Source: Bacteroidaceae bacterium
Lineage (GTDB): Bacteria; Bacteroidota; Bacteroidia; Bacteroidales; Bacteroidaceae
Assembly: GCA_024401215.1 (NCBI GenBank)
Contig: JAKSLL010000006.1
Span: 26,608 to 90,607, forward strand
Direction: 5' to 3'
DNA length: 64,000 bases
In this document: positions 32,870 to 41,153 of the stretch, piece by piece
Layout: every line of letters starts with the position of its first letter
Numbering within the stretch: the first letter of the stretch is position 1
Translations under genes and position numbers: made by a program
Notes under the pieces: model-generated
The model's input: only the letters and a program-made list of their open reading frames with translations
Told to the model about the DNA's origin: nothing
Database searches by the model: none

Positions 32870-34216
32870 TTAAATCTTAGCGATACAAGAATCCAATTCC
32901 TTCTTTATCAACTGTTTGTCGAGTTTCTGGCCGATAAACACGAGCTTCTGCATTCTGTCGCCGTAAGTCTCATCCCAGTCGCGCTTCAGTCCAGGTTCAG
33001 CCTCCATGAGTCGAGCGAGTTCATCTTCCGGCATTGTTGCATACCACTGACCAGCATTGCGCAGAGACACCTGCTTGCCTGCCTGCTCGAAAACATAGCA
33101 GATATGAGTCTCGTCAGCGAAATAGCAGATGCCCTTGGCACGGATGATATTCTTAGGCCATCGCTTTGCCACAAACTCATCAAAGAGTGTGAGGTCGAAA
33201 GGCTTTCGCTGGTAATATACATAAGTGCCGATGCCATACTCCTCAGCTTCTCCCTCGCCGTGGTGGTGATGATGGTGGCAGCAGCAATGAGGGTCATCGC
33301 ATTCGCCGTCATGGTGGTGATGGTGGTGGTGATGCTCATGTTCGTCCTCATCATGGTGATGATGGTGCTCATGTTCATCGTCATCGTGATGGTGATGATG
33401 GCAGCTGCAATTAGGACCGTCACACTCATCGTCATGGTGGTGATGTTCATGTTCATCCTCCTCATCCTCATCGAGTTCGTCAATATGCTTCTCTATCTCC
33501 TTGATCCATGATGCCGAACCTGCCACCTCGTCGAAATTGAACGCAGCGGTGCCAATAAGCTTGTTGAAATCCACATCGCAGAAATCACATTCTATAATCT
33601 CAGCCTTAGGTTGAATGGCGCGGATTATAGAGCGTATGCGTCCCAGTTCATCCTTGGTAACTTCCGAAGCTTTATTGAGAAGTATGGTGTTGCAGAACTC
33701 AATCTGTTGTATGATAAGGTTCTCAATATCATCTTCTTCCAACTTCTTGCTTGTGAGACTCTCGCCGCTATTGAACTCGTCTTTCATGCGGAGAGCGTCA
33801 ACGACAGTTACAATGCTGTCGAGCATAGGCACGCCATCGGCAATAACCTCCTGCACCATAGAAGGGATGGAGCAAATCGTCTGAGCTATTGGTGCTGGCT
33901 CGCATATACCGCTTGCTTCTATGACGATGTAGTCGAAACGGTGCTGCTTTGTGATGTCAGTAAGCTGTTCAACGAGATCCATCTTCAGAGTGCAGCATAT
34001 ACATCCATTTTGGAGAGCCACAAGACTCTCGTCTTTTTTTCCAACGATGCCGCCCTGCTGGATAAGTTCTGCGTCAATATTCACCTCGCCGATATCATTC
34101 ACGATGACAGCAAACTTGATGCCCTGCTTGTTTGTTAATATACGATTTAAAAGTGTTGTCTTTCCGCTTCCTAAATAACCTGTGAGCAGAAGAACAGGAA
34201 TTGTTTTTATAGTCAT
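32870..34216 (-). CDS. CobW/COG0523 GTPase with His-rich metal-binding insert
   Basis: A 448-aa G3E GTPase. It has Walker A LLTGYLGSGKTTLLN (about 10-24), the metal-binding CICC in QNGCICCTL (about 72-76), switch Glu/Asp motifs and a C-terminal CobW_C domain (about 345-430). Residues ~246-330 form an insert of alternating His, Asp, Glu and Cys (three HHHHH-type clusters and two CDGPNCSCHH / CDDPHCCCHH motifs). This pattern is typical of zinc chaperone or zinc-storage GTPases (ZNG/YeiR-like). The client enzyme is unknown. The His stretch produces long spurious reading frames in other frames. Confidence 0.92.
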   Translation of the reverse strand: MTIKTIPVLLLTGYLGSGKTTLLNRILTNKQGIKFAVIVNDIGEVNIDAELIQQGGIVGKKDESLVALQNGCICCTLKMDLVEQLTDITKQHRFDYIVIEASGICEPAPIAQTICSIPSMVQEVIADGVPMLDSIVTVVDALRMKDEFNSGESLTSKKLEEDDIENLIIQQIEFCNTILLNKASEVTKDELGRIRSIIRAIQPKAEIIECDFCDVDFNKLIGTAAFNFDEVAGSASWIKEIEKHIDELDEDEEDEHEHHHHDDECDGPNCSCHHHHHDDDEHEHHHHHDEDEHEHHHHHHHHDGECDDPHCCCHHHHHHGEGEAEEYGIGTYVYYQRKPFDLTLFDEFVAKRWPKNIIRAKGICYFADETHICYVFEQAGKQVSLRNAGQWYATMPEDELARLMEAEPGLKRDWDETYGDRMQKLVFIGQKLDKQLIKKELDSCIAKI

Positions 34217-34223
34217 TTTTTTG

Positions 34224-34272
34224 AGTTTTTAAGTTTTAAAGTTCTTAAGTTTTTAAGTTTTAAAGTTCTTTA
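34224..34272. repeat. 24-bp tandem duplication
   Basis: AGTTTTTAAGTTTTAAAG plus TTCTT occurs twice back to back (34224-34247, 34248-34272) just upstream of the GTPase gene. It is followed by degenerate AAGTTAAAG units to about 34337. Confidence 0.7.
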
Positions 34273-34379
34273 CATAAGTTTTGTTTCACTTGATATGGAA
34301 GTTCAAGAAGTTAAGGAAGTTAAAGGAGTTAAAGACGTTACTGTCGCTGCTGGTGTCGTTTTTAACTTCCCCAAGTTTT

Positions 34380-34449
34380 CGCCTTTCGTATTTCGTATTT
34401 CGTAATTCGTAATTCGTAATTCGTAATTCGTCTTTCGTCTTTCGTCTTT
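34380..34449. repeat. Heptamer tandem repeat, ten units
   Basis: Ten consecutive 7-base units of the form CGYNNTT (CGCCTTT, CGTATTT twice, CGTAATT four times, CGTCTTT three times) run without interruption. The last unit overlaps the stop codon of pepD. Confidence 0.9.
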
Positions 34450-35890
34450 ACAATTTCTCAAGTATGTCAAGAATATGTTTCCATACCATTTCCACAGTAG
34501 GGATGAGCAGCGCTTCGTCAGGCGAGTGAACACCTCGGAGGGTAGGACCTATACTTATCATGTCAAGTCCTGGGTTCTTCTCCTTGAAAAGTCCGCATTC
34601 CAGTCCAGCGTGTATGGCTTTCACCTTCGGTTCTTTGCCGAAGAGGCTCTTGTAAGAGTCTGTCGCCACCTTCAGCAGCTTAGAATCAGGGTTTGGTTTC
34701 CATCCTGGGTATCCGTCGCCAGTTTTCACCTCTGCACCGATAAGGCTGAAAGTTGCAGCCACAGCATCCGACATTGCCACCCTCTGACTGCCTATTGATG
34801 AGCGTTGTGAAGTTACAATCACCATCTTGTCATCAACAAAATGCACACTTGCAAGATTGCTGCTTGTCTCTACAAGACCTGGCAGGTCGATGCTCATCTC
34901 ATACACGCCGTTATGTACAGCCATCAGAGCGTTGACAATCTGTGCAGCCTGTTCCTTCTCTATGCACTCTTCAATGTCGAGCACACTTTCGAGGAAGAAC
35001 CTCACACCAGTCTCATCTTTGTATTCCTCTTCAAATTCCGAAGCAAAGATGTTGAAGTCCACTCTTACGTCCTCCTTCTTGTCGAAAGGCACAGCAATGA
35101 CAGCCTCAGCCTGTCGAGGTATGGCATTGTGCAGATTGCCTCCTTGCAGATCCACGAGTCGGAGGTCATACTTCTGCATCTCCTTGTATATGAATCGAAT
35201 GATTGCCTTTATGGCATTTGCCCTATGTTTGTTTATGTCATCTCCTGAATGTCCTCCTCTCAGCTTATCCACGCTGATGTGCATAGCGAAAAAGCTCTTT
35301 CTTAATGGCTCCTTCTTCAGGTTGAGCGTAATCTCTGTGTTTGCGCCTCCTGCGCATCCCACAAAAATCTCTCCTTCATCCTCGCTGTCAAGATTCAGCA
35401 GATACTTGCCGCTGAAAAATCCTGGTTTCAAGGCAAAAGCCCCAGTAAGCCCTGTCTCCTCATCAACGGTGAACAGGCATTCTATTGGTCCGTGTTTCAC
35501 AGTCTTGTCGGTGAGGAGTGCCATCTCCATTGCCACGCCGATGCCGTCGTCTGCCCCAAGAGTAGTGCCCTTTGCTTTCATCCAGTCGCCGTCGATGAAT
35601 GTCTCGATTTCGTCGTTTTCAAAGTCTATCTCGCGGTCGCTGGTTTTCTCGCACACCATGTCCATGTGGCTCTGAAACACCACCGTAGGTCTGTCTTCCA
35701 TTCCTGGAGTGGCATCCTTGGTGATGAGCACATTGCCAACTTCATCGACTTTATATTGTAGATTGTTATCTTCGGCGAATCTCTGAAGAAAAGCAATTAC
35801 CTTTTCCTCCTTTTTAGAGGGGCGGGGCACCTTGTTCAGCATGCTGAAATAATCAAATACAAGTTGCGGTTTTGTATTTTTATTGCCCAT
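34448..35890 (-). CDS. pepD: Aminoacyl-histidine dipeptidase (M20 family)
   Basis: A 480-aa cytoplasmic zinc peptidase that hydrolyses Xaa-His and other dipeptides. The metal-site motifs are all present: VVFQSHMDMVCE (His ligand, about residues 70-81), GADDGIG (bridging Asp), DEETGLTGA (catalytic Glu-Glu), LNLDSEDEGE, and the C-terminal His in KAIHAGLECG. A lid/dimerisation domain lies in the middle. The stop codon lies in the first unit (in gene direction) of a heptamer tandem repeat. Confidence 0.95.
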   Translation of the reverse strand: MGNKNTKPQLVFDYFSMLNKVPRPSKKEEKVIAFLQRFAEDNNLQYKVDEVGNVLITKDATPGMEDRPTVVFQSHMDMVCEKTSDREIDFENDEIETFIDGDWMKAKGTTLGADDGIGVAMEMALLTDKTVKHGPIECLFTVDEETGLTGAFALKPGFFSGKYLLNLDSEDEGEIFVGCAGGANTEITLNLKKEPLRKSFFAMHISVDKLRGGHSGDDINKHRANAIKAIIRFIYKEMQKYDLRLVDLQGGNLHNAIPRQAEAVIAVPFDKKEDVRVDFNIFASEFEEEYKDETGVRFFLESVLDIEECIEKEQAAQIVNALMAVHNGVYEMSIDLPGLVETSSNLASVHFVDDKMVIVTSQRSSIGSQRVAMSDAVAATFSLIGAEVKTGDGYPGWKPNPDSKLLKVATDSYKSLFGKEPKVKAIHAGLECGLFKEKNPGLDMISIGPTLRGVHSPDEALLIPTVEMVWKHILDILEKL

Positions 35891-35979
35891 TATTCCTTAA
35901 TTTTTAATGTGTTTAGTTGATTTTTGTATAAATAAGGTTAAAAAATATCGTTTTATATGGGGGACAAAATTTTAACACT

Positions 35980-35987
35980 TATCTTTG
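35980..35987 (+). promoter_or_regulatory. -7 promoter element for the small membrane protein
   Basis: TATCTTTG followed by C matches the consensus and lies about 35 bases before the ATG at 36022. Confidence 0.55.
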
Positions 35988-36021
35988 CATAGAAATTTGA
36001 CAACAAAGTTAATAATAAAAG

Positions 36022-36240
36022 TTGGAAACAATAATCATTACATCCATTTTTTGTGTCATCATCATAGCATTTTGTATGCTTTTCCTCTGTGTCCGTCTTA
36101 TCTTCAAAAAGAACGGTCGCTTTGTCAAGACACATGTGAGTCAGTCAAAAGCAATGCGACAGAGGGGTGTGACTTGTGTGCAAAGTCAGGATTTTGCCAT
36201 GCGCCACAAGTCGCGATTTGCTGTGAGTGAGAAGTCGTGA
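36022..36240 (+). CDS. Small single-pass membrane protein
   Basis: A 72-aa protein with one hydrophobic N-terminal helix (about residues 4-27, ending in RLIFKKNGRF). A basic, Ser/Gln-rich cytoplasmic tail contains HVSQSKAMRQRGVTCVQSQD. Similar short proteins occur in other Bacteroidales genomes, but the function is unknown. Promoter spacing supports expression. It precedes the Skp-like lipoprotein by 40 bases and may share a transcript. Confidence 0.7.
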   Translation: METIIITSIFCVIIIAFCMLFLCVRLIFKKNGRFVKTHVSQSKAMRQRGVTCVQSQDFAMRHKSRFAVSEKS

Positions 36241-36280
36241 CACATAATCTCCAGCTTCGATAAACAGAAAAAACTAAAAT

Positions 36281-36919
36281 ATGAAGAAAATTACACTTGT
36301 CCTTTCTGGACTTATGATGATTGCAGCTTCTGCAGCCATCTGCTCATGTGACAAAACAGGTAAAAGTGAAGAAGTGAAAAAAGCAGGCGCAGAACCTGAA
36401 GCCGTCGTTTCTAAGGCAGCAGCAGGTTCGTCATATAAGATTGCTTTCGTACAGATTGACACACTCACTTCACAGTATCAGAAGTGCAAGGATCTTGAGG
36501 AGGAATTCAAGAAGAAGCGTGCTAATGCAGAGTCAACAATTCAGCAGAAGGGTAAGAGCTTTGCTTCTCAGATGCAGGAATTCCAGCGTAAGTACCAGAG
36601 CAACCAGTACACTCAGCCGCAGTTTGAGCAGGAGCAGGCACGTCTCCAAAAGCTTCAGCAGGACCTCCAGGAACTTGAGGCTCGTCTCTCAAATTCTCTT
36701 CAGGAGGAGTATCAGAAAGAGTTCCAGGCACTTACTGACACAATCCAGAACTTCACAAAGTCATACGCTAAGGAGAAGAATTATGACTTCATCCTCTGCA
36801 AGTCATCAGGTATCGACAATGTCCTCTATGCTAACGAGGCATACGATGTGACAGAAGAAGTTGTTAACGCCCTCAACAAGCGTTACTCAAAGAGTGCATC
36901 TAAAGATTCAAAGAAATAA
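36281..36919 (+). CDS. Skp/OmpH-family periplasmic chaperone lipoprotein
   Basis: A 212-aa protein with a lipoprotein signal ending AAICSC (Cys near residue 23) and a short Ala/Glu-rich linker. The Skp/OmpH domain (~50-205) begins KIAFVQIDTLTSQY and is dominated by a long coiled coil rich in Gln, Lys and Glu, forming the tentacles that hold unfolded outer-membrane proteins. The C-terminal strand (YDFILCKSSGIDNVLYAN) closes the body. Lipidated Skp-like proteins are common in Bacteroidetes. A dispersed repeat follows 6 bases after the stop. Confidence 0.9.
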   Translation: MKKITLVLSGLMMIAASAAICSCDKTGKSEEVKKAGAEPEAVVSKAAAGSSYKIAFVQIDTLTSQYQKCKDLEEEFKKKRANAESTIQQKGKSFASQMQEFQRKYQSNQYTQPQFEQEQARLQKLQQDLQELEARLSNSLQEEYQKEFQALTDTIQNFTKSYAKEKNYDFILCKSSGIDNVLYANEAYDVTEEVVNALNKRYSKSASKDSKK

Positions 36920-36925
36920 TATTTA

Positions 36926-37065
36926 ATACAAGTTTCGTAAGGCTCCACTTGTTGTGGAGTTAAAGGGTAGTTAAAGAGAAGTTAAAGTGACAAATGTCTG
37001 ACAAGGCAAACGACTCTTTTACTCCGAGCGAAGCGATAACTCCTCTTTAACTCCACTTTAACTCC
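36926..37065 (+). repeat. Dispersed ~140-bp repeat, copy 3
   Basis: Full copy in the orientation of the upstream gene, starting 6 bases after its stop. The first arm GGAGTTAAAG can pair with CTTTAACTCC near the end, and CTCCACTTGTTGTGGAG forms a local hairpin. Confidence 0.85.
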
Positions 37066-37365
37066 CCCAACAGATGAGGGTTTGTTATCTTGGTGACTCA
37101 TAGGGCGTTGCTTCGTAATGCTTTCTGGCTTTTACTGCGAAAGTAGAAGATGTTATATCATTTAAAAGGGTGGATTCCAATCAGGAGTCTGCTCTTTTTT
37201 ATACCTGCCATAACATAAACTTGATGACCGATGTAATACGTGTTACACATTGAGTATGTTGAGGGCAAGGCTTGGAGATGACGTTTGGTGTGGATTTCAG
37301 TTTTTCTCTACACTTTTAAAATCATTTTCTCTATTAAAAATCACTTATTTTTATATAAAAATACG

Positions 37366-37373
37366 TAACTTTG
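37366..37373 (+). promoter_or_regulatory. -7 promoter element, probably for the 410-aa protein gene
   Basis: TAACTTTG matches the consensus. No good -33 is visible, and the leader to the ATG at 37670 would be about 290 bases. Confidence 0.4.
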
Positions 37374-37669
37374 TCCTCAAATTATAGAGGGTTCAATACT
37401 TTGAGCCTTCCTATGTTTCGTTTGTCATGTTTTTGATAAATTGACAAGCTGTAAGACGTATTTTGTAAATATTTGATACTCAGTATAATATATTTATATT
37501 GAGGAGTGTGTTTTATCCTATTTCGTTAACGTCTGAATACCAGTTTTTTCCACTTTCTCCGACGATGGTCTTTAGATGAAAGCGCCACTTGGAAATTACA
37601 ATTGGGGTGGATTCATGTTTTTATCAAAGTACAGCTTGAATAAATTTTATTACCAACTTATCATTCGTT

Positions 37670-38902
37670 ATGCAAAACAACAACATTAATCCTTTCTCTC
37701 GTGGTTGGGAGATTGTAAAAGCCCTAAACACCGGAGTTCCTACCATCTCCTCCGTCGAAGCGCGTAAGCTTCTGGCAGAATATGCCCGACTCATGCAACT
37801 TCCTGCATCTATAAGCGAAAGCGCACGCGGCTTGCATTCTGCAATCTTGTCAGTAGCCGTGAAGATGGCGCAAGTCTATCCAGACTTTCACTTTGTCCCA
37901 TTTCTCAGTCTTTGGGGCTTAGAGCATCTCCGTCCAGAAGATAGCGAACAGCAGACAGACAAGACTGGCAAAAGATTCCCATCCGTCGTTGAACGGATGG
38001 CGAAATCCTATGCTTACAGCCTTCTCTTCCATCCAGGAGAGCATCTCGAATCAGAACTTGAGGCTCTCCTTGTTGGTCACATACAGCGTAAAGGCTATAT
38101 CTTCTCATCTCCGCAATCAACGGACATCGCCCACACATTTCTTGCCACTCGCACCTTCACAACCGAAGTGCGTGGTCGTAAAATGGTGTTTGTCACACTT
38201 CTGTCACCCGACGGCATAGAAATATCTGCGGAGGTTCATACACTCACAACATATCAGAAATTCAACTATAACGCCATTCCTGGCACTCTCTTCTCCGTCA
38301 TTCTACGCACCTCCGACAGCGGCAGCATGCGTATTGAGGCTGCCATCCCATCTACTTTGCAGCAGATAGACGGCATCTTCCAGACAGGTATAGGCTATGT
38401 GGAGAGCATCGACAGCAGTCATAAGCATCTGCATATCTATGACAGTTACTCACGCCATCTTGTTGCTATGCAAGATGGGTTTATCCATGATGGCGACAGG
38501 GTGGTGTCAGCAAGAAACATAGGCACAGGCACCTTCCTAAAGATTCTGCCTGTCATCCCTCGTGAAGGAAAATTCAAAAGTGCGATAATCCTCAAACAGC
38601 TGTCCTTTGACGAAGGAGCAGCAGCTTTTGGCTATCGCAAAGCTCGAATCACCTATGTGGATAAGCAGAAAGGGTGGTGTTCGTGGGAGCTGCTTCCTGG
38701 TGAGTCACCCATCATTGAAGACGGCACAACATCGCCGTCCTTCACCCAAGGCTACATCTCCCAGCATATACTTTCCGACATCGACATCAATCAGCTGTCG
38801 GTAGGCACGGAGACAAGCCTCATCACCTTCCTCAAACGCGGCAAAGATGGCGAGAAACATCCGTATGTGGTGAATTGCAAATTTGATTTGTTAAGTAGGT
38901 AA
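37670..38902 (+). CDS. Unrecognised 410-aa protein
   Basis: I do not recognise this protein. It has no signal peptide or membrane segment. Residues 1-~110 look helical (EARKLLAEYARLMQ). Residues ~140-410 look beta-rich, with possible OB-like or small-barrel repeats around 185-230, 250-300 and 330-400. The sequence is more C-rich than the genes that follow. The 3' end (bases 38842-38879) is part of a perfect 38-bp direct repeat. In the second copy the frame would read on to an alternative short C-terminus. This suggests rearrangement, or a paralogue family in the genome. Confidence 0.7.
   Translation: MQNNNINPFSRGWEIVKALNTGVPTISSVEARKLLAEYARLMQLPASISESARGLHSAILSVAVKMAQVYPDFHFVPFLSLWGLEHLRPEDSEQQTDKTGKRFPSVVERMAKSYAYSLLFHPGEHLESELEALLVGHIQRKGYIFSSPQSTDIAHTFLATRTFTTEVRGRKMVFVTLLSPDGIEISAEVHTLTTYQKFNYNAIPGTLFSVILRTSDSGSMRIEAAIPSTLQQIDGIFQTGIGYVESIDSSHKHLHIYDSYSRHLVAMQDGFIHDGDRVVSARNIGTGTFLKILPVIPREGKFKSAIILKQLSFDEGAAAFGYRKARITYVDKQKGWCSWELLPGESPIIEDGTTSPSFTQGYISQHILSDIDINQLSVGTETSLITFLKRGKDGEKHPYVVNCKFDLLSR
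38842..38879 (+). repeat. 38-bp direct repeat, left copy
   Basis: The repeat begins CAAAGATGGCGAGAAACATC and lies in the last codons of the 410-aa protein gene. An identical copy is at 40797-40834, 1955 bases away, beyond the ATPase/TOPRIM pair. Confidence 0.9.
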
Positions 38903-39009
38903 TCAAAATTCGTTCGACCTGTACCATGCATTTACGGGATGGGAAACTTTAGTAATAATTAAGTGAACTTAATAGAAGTAACAATCTACAAAATCGAAAC
39001 TTTCATTTT

Positions 39010-40065
39010 ATGATTCAAATCAAAAATATAAATATACATAGATTTAGAGGTATAAAAGATCTGTCACTAAACAATCTTAAGCCTATTACAATATTTTTAG
39101 GAGAAAATAGTGTTGGTAAAAGTACAGTACTTGAATCGCTATTTGTAGTGACAGGACCTAGTAATCCTTTCATATCTATTAGAGTAACAGCTATTAGAGC
39201 ACACGGAGCTATTGGGTTAAAAGATGTCAACTATATGTTCTATGATAGCGATTTTTCGCAGATTCCAACTTTTGAAGCTATATTGAACACGAATGAGCGT
39301 AGACAAATATCTTTATATCCAGATTATTCGATAGACGAGTCATCTACTACAGATGATCTTTCTTCTTTAGGGAATAATAATCATTTAATCACAGGAATAA
39401 ATTGTAAGTTTGAATTATCTTCAGATCATGGTACTTATTCAGGTGAGTCATCTTTTATTCGTAATCAAGAAGGTAAGCTGGAGCCTCACATTGACTCGAA
39501 GTATCGTGAAACAATAGAGAGTGTATCATTATCTTCGTATAACACCCCTGGTTCATTGATAGATGAGTATGATGCATTAGTTAAGGCTGGCAAAAAGGAA
39601 ATAATTCTTAAGGCATTAGAATGTTTTGATGATCGTATTTCTGCAATCGAGTCGACTAAAGAAGGATTATTCATTGCGTATAAGCATCTTCAGAAAATGG
39701 TTCCTTTAAGTATGGCAGGAGATGGAATTCAAAAATACTTAAGTATAGCATTACGAGCATATCTTCCGTCAACAGACATCATTATAATAGATGAAATAGA
39801 GAACGGACTCCACTTCTCTGCACATCAAAAATTATGGAAATGTATTTTAGAGGCAGCAAGAGATCTTGGGAAACAGTTCTTCATTTCAACTCATAATCAG
39901 GAAACTCTCAAGTGTCTTGCTACATTTGTTGGCGAGTTAGAAAGTACAAGTCAATTAATAAGTATAATTACACTTGCACGTGATAAAGAAGCCATTGAAC
40001 CATATTACTTATCGGGGTTCGGATTAAGTGGTGCTATGGAAAATGATGTTGAGATTAGACAATAG
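39010..40065 (+). CDS. AAA family ATPase (AAA_15/AAA_21, OLD-like)
   Basis: A 351-aa ABC/SMC-type ATPase. The N-terminus INIHRFRGIKDLSLNNLKPI is typical of RecF/OLD-like ATPases. Walker A is FLGENSVGKSTVLE (about 29-42), the signature-like region is SMAGDGIQKYLSIALRAY, Walker B is IIIIDEIENGLHFSA (about 258-272), and the switch His is in FISTHNQETL. A TOPRIM-like protein gene follows 6 bases later. The pair matches the general plan of PARIS, AbiL and split OLD anti-phage modules, so a defence role is inferred. It is AT-rich compared with the gene before it. Confidence 0.88.
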   Translation: MIQIKNINIHRFRGIKDLSLNNLKPITIFLGENSVGKSTVLESLFVVTGPSNPFISIRVTAIRAHGAIGLKDVNYMFYDSDFSQIPTFEAILNTNERRQISLYPDYSIDESSTTDDLSSLGNNNHLITGINCKFELSSDHGTYSGESSFIRNQEGKLEPHIDSKYRETIESVSLSSYNTPGSLIDEYDALVKAGKKEIILKALECFDDRISAIESTKEGLFIAYKHLQKMVPLSMAGDGIQKYLSIALRAYLPSTDIIIIDEIENGLHFSAHQKLWKCILEAARDLGKQFFISTHNQETLKCLATFVGELESTSQLISIITLARDKEAIEPYYLSGFGLSGAMENDVEIRQ

Positions 40066-40071
40066 TTCTGT

Positions 40072-40692
40072 ATGAAAGCAATAATATTAGTAGAAGGTGA
40101 TTCTGATAAGAATTTGATAAAGCAGTATTGCGAAAAGCTACAGAAAGATGGTACTCTAAGTTCTGAGATAGATTTTGATGTACAGACGGTGAAGGGTTGG
40201 ACAACATTAGATTCCGATGGAGGCGAATCCTTTAGAAATATGCTCAAAAGGAATAAAGAAGGGAAAAATCTTTTGATATTTGATGCCGACCAAGATCCTG
40301 AGACGCGCAGAGCTGAAATTCTGTTATGGAAAAATAGATACCAAATGGATTTTGAACTATTCTTATTTCCAAATAATACAGAACCTGGTGCAGTTGAAAC
40401 ATTGTTAGAGAGAATTATCAATCCGGCGAACAAGTGTGTAATTGAATGTTGGCACGAATATGAGAGACTCTTGGAGAAACAGATTATTCCATGGAAATCT
40501 CCACAGCAGCCCACATGCCCTTCTGAAAAATCAAAAATTTATGGCTATCTTGAGGCTTTAGTTGGAACAACAAAACCAGAGAAAGAAAAGATTAAGGATA
40601 AGAACAGAAACTTTACAGAAGTTAATCATTGGGATTTAGAAGCAGAAGGTATAATTCCATTACGAGATTTCCTTGTTTCAAATCTTCAGTGA
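40072..40692 (+). CDS. TOPRIM-like partner protein (DUF3226-like)
   Basis: A 206-aa protein with the order of a minimal TOPRIM fold. The acidic glycine motif is ILVEGDSDKNLIKQY (Glu near residue 7) and the metal motif LLIFDADQDPE carries two aspartates (about 67-77). Then come FPNNTEPGAVETLLERII and a C-terminal stretch with EKSKIYGYLEAL, as in DUF3226-type proteins. In related two-gene systems the TOPRIM protein is the nuclease or effector held by the ATPase. A 58-base piece of its gene is duplicated at 41401-41459. Confidence 0.82.
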   Translation: MKAIILVEGDSDKNLIKQYCEKLQKDGTLSSEIDFDVQTVKGWTTLDSDGGESFRNMLKRNKEGKNLLIFDADQDPETRRAEILLWKNRYQMDFELFLFPNNTEPGAVETLLERIINPANKCVIECWHEYERLLEKQIIPWKSPQQPTCPSEKSKIYGYLEALVGTTKPEKEKIKDKNRNFTEVNHWDLEAEGIIPLRDFLVSNLQ

Positions 40693-40796
40693 TCCCCAAA
40701 AACTTTTCTTCTAACACCAAAAGGTGGAAGATTCAATTTAATTTTATCGGAGAAGAGTATGGGCAAAATTTGCCTACACAGCCGCCTGAAGACTCA

Positions 40797-40846
40797 CAAA
40801 GATGGCGAGAAACATCCGTATGTGGTGAATTGCACTTTTTCAAGAT
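40797..40846 (+). pseudogene. Remnant of the 3' end of a 410-aa-protein-like gene
   Basis: Bases 40797-40834 are identical to 38842-38879. The reading frame continues for a few codons (C-T-F-S-R) to a TGA. Nothing upstream resembles the rest of the gene, so it is either the displaced original 3' end or the relic of a deleted paralogue. Confidence 0.6.
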
Positions 40847-40896
40847 GAATAGTTACTCAAGAAGTTGCAACAGCTAAAGTTAAGGAATTTAAAAAC

Positions 40897-41045
40897 ACTC
40901 ATCACTCGTCACAAACAGCCTTTAACTGACTGTAAATCGGAACGATACGACTGTGACGAGTGTGTGACGAGTTGCAAACAACTCATCACGGTGTTAAACG
41001 CTTAAATTTCAGTTGTTTACAGGCGGATTGTGACGAGTGACGAGT
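40897..41045. repeat. TGACGAG inverted and direct repeats
   Basis: ACTCATCACTCGTCACA (40897-40913) faces TGTGACGAGTGACGAGT (41029-41045), 16 of 17 bases complementary. Between them GTGACGAGTTG-CAAA-CAACTCATCAC (40964-40989) forms a hairpin, and TGTGACGAGTG occurs at 40952-40962. Confidence 0.7.
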
Positions 41046-41153
41046 TATTTGCAAAATTCATTCATACTGTTAAAGTGACACTTTAGTACTGGTCGTATTC
41101 ATTTCCACAGAACAATCAAGCACGGTTCTTATATGACAAAAATGTCTCGCAAA

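Larger units (their letters stand above)
36920..37669. other. Intergenic region, 750 bases
   Basis: No gene. Contents: repeat copy 3 (36926-37065), a stretch at 37270-37320 that is recognisably duplicated at 41340-41391, and a -7 match TAACTTTG (37366-37373). The last leaves a leader of nearly 300 bases before the next ATG. Confidence 0.65.

Noticed and set aside
32986-33511. Met/Thr/Ile- and Val/Met-rich frames over the CobW-type gene
   Set aside because: They are translations of the His-codon repeat in other frames.
34303-34533. 76-aa frame with NYELRITNYE-type repeats
   Set aside because: It is translation of the heptamer tandem repeat and the end of pepD, a common artefact.
34827-35675. 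282-aa open frame antisense to pepD
   Set aside because: Low-complexity Ser/Leu translation opposite conserved catalytic motifs; a shadow frame.
40629-40877. 82-aa protein after the TOPRIM gene
   Set aside because: It overlaps the TOPRIM gene in another frame, has no domain, and spans the duplicated gene end.
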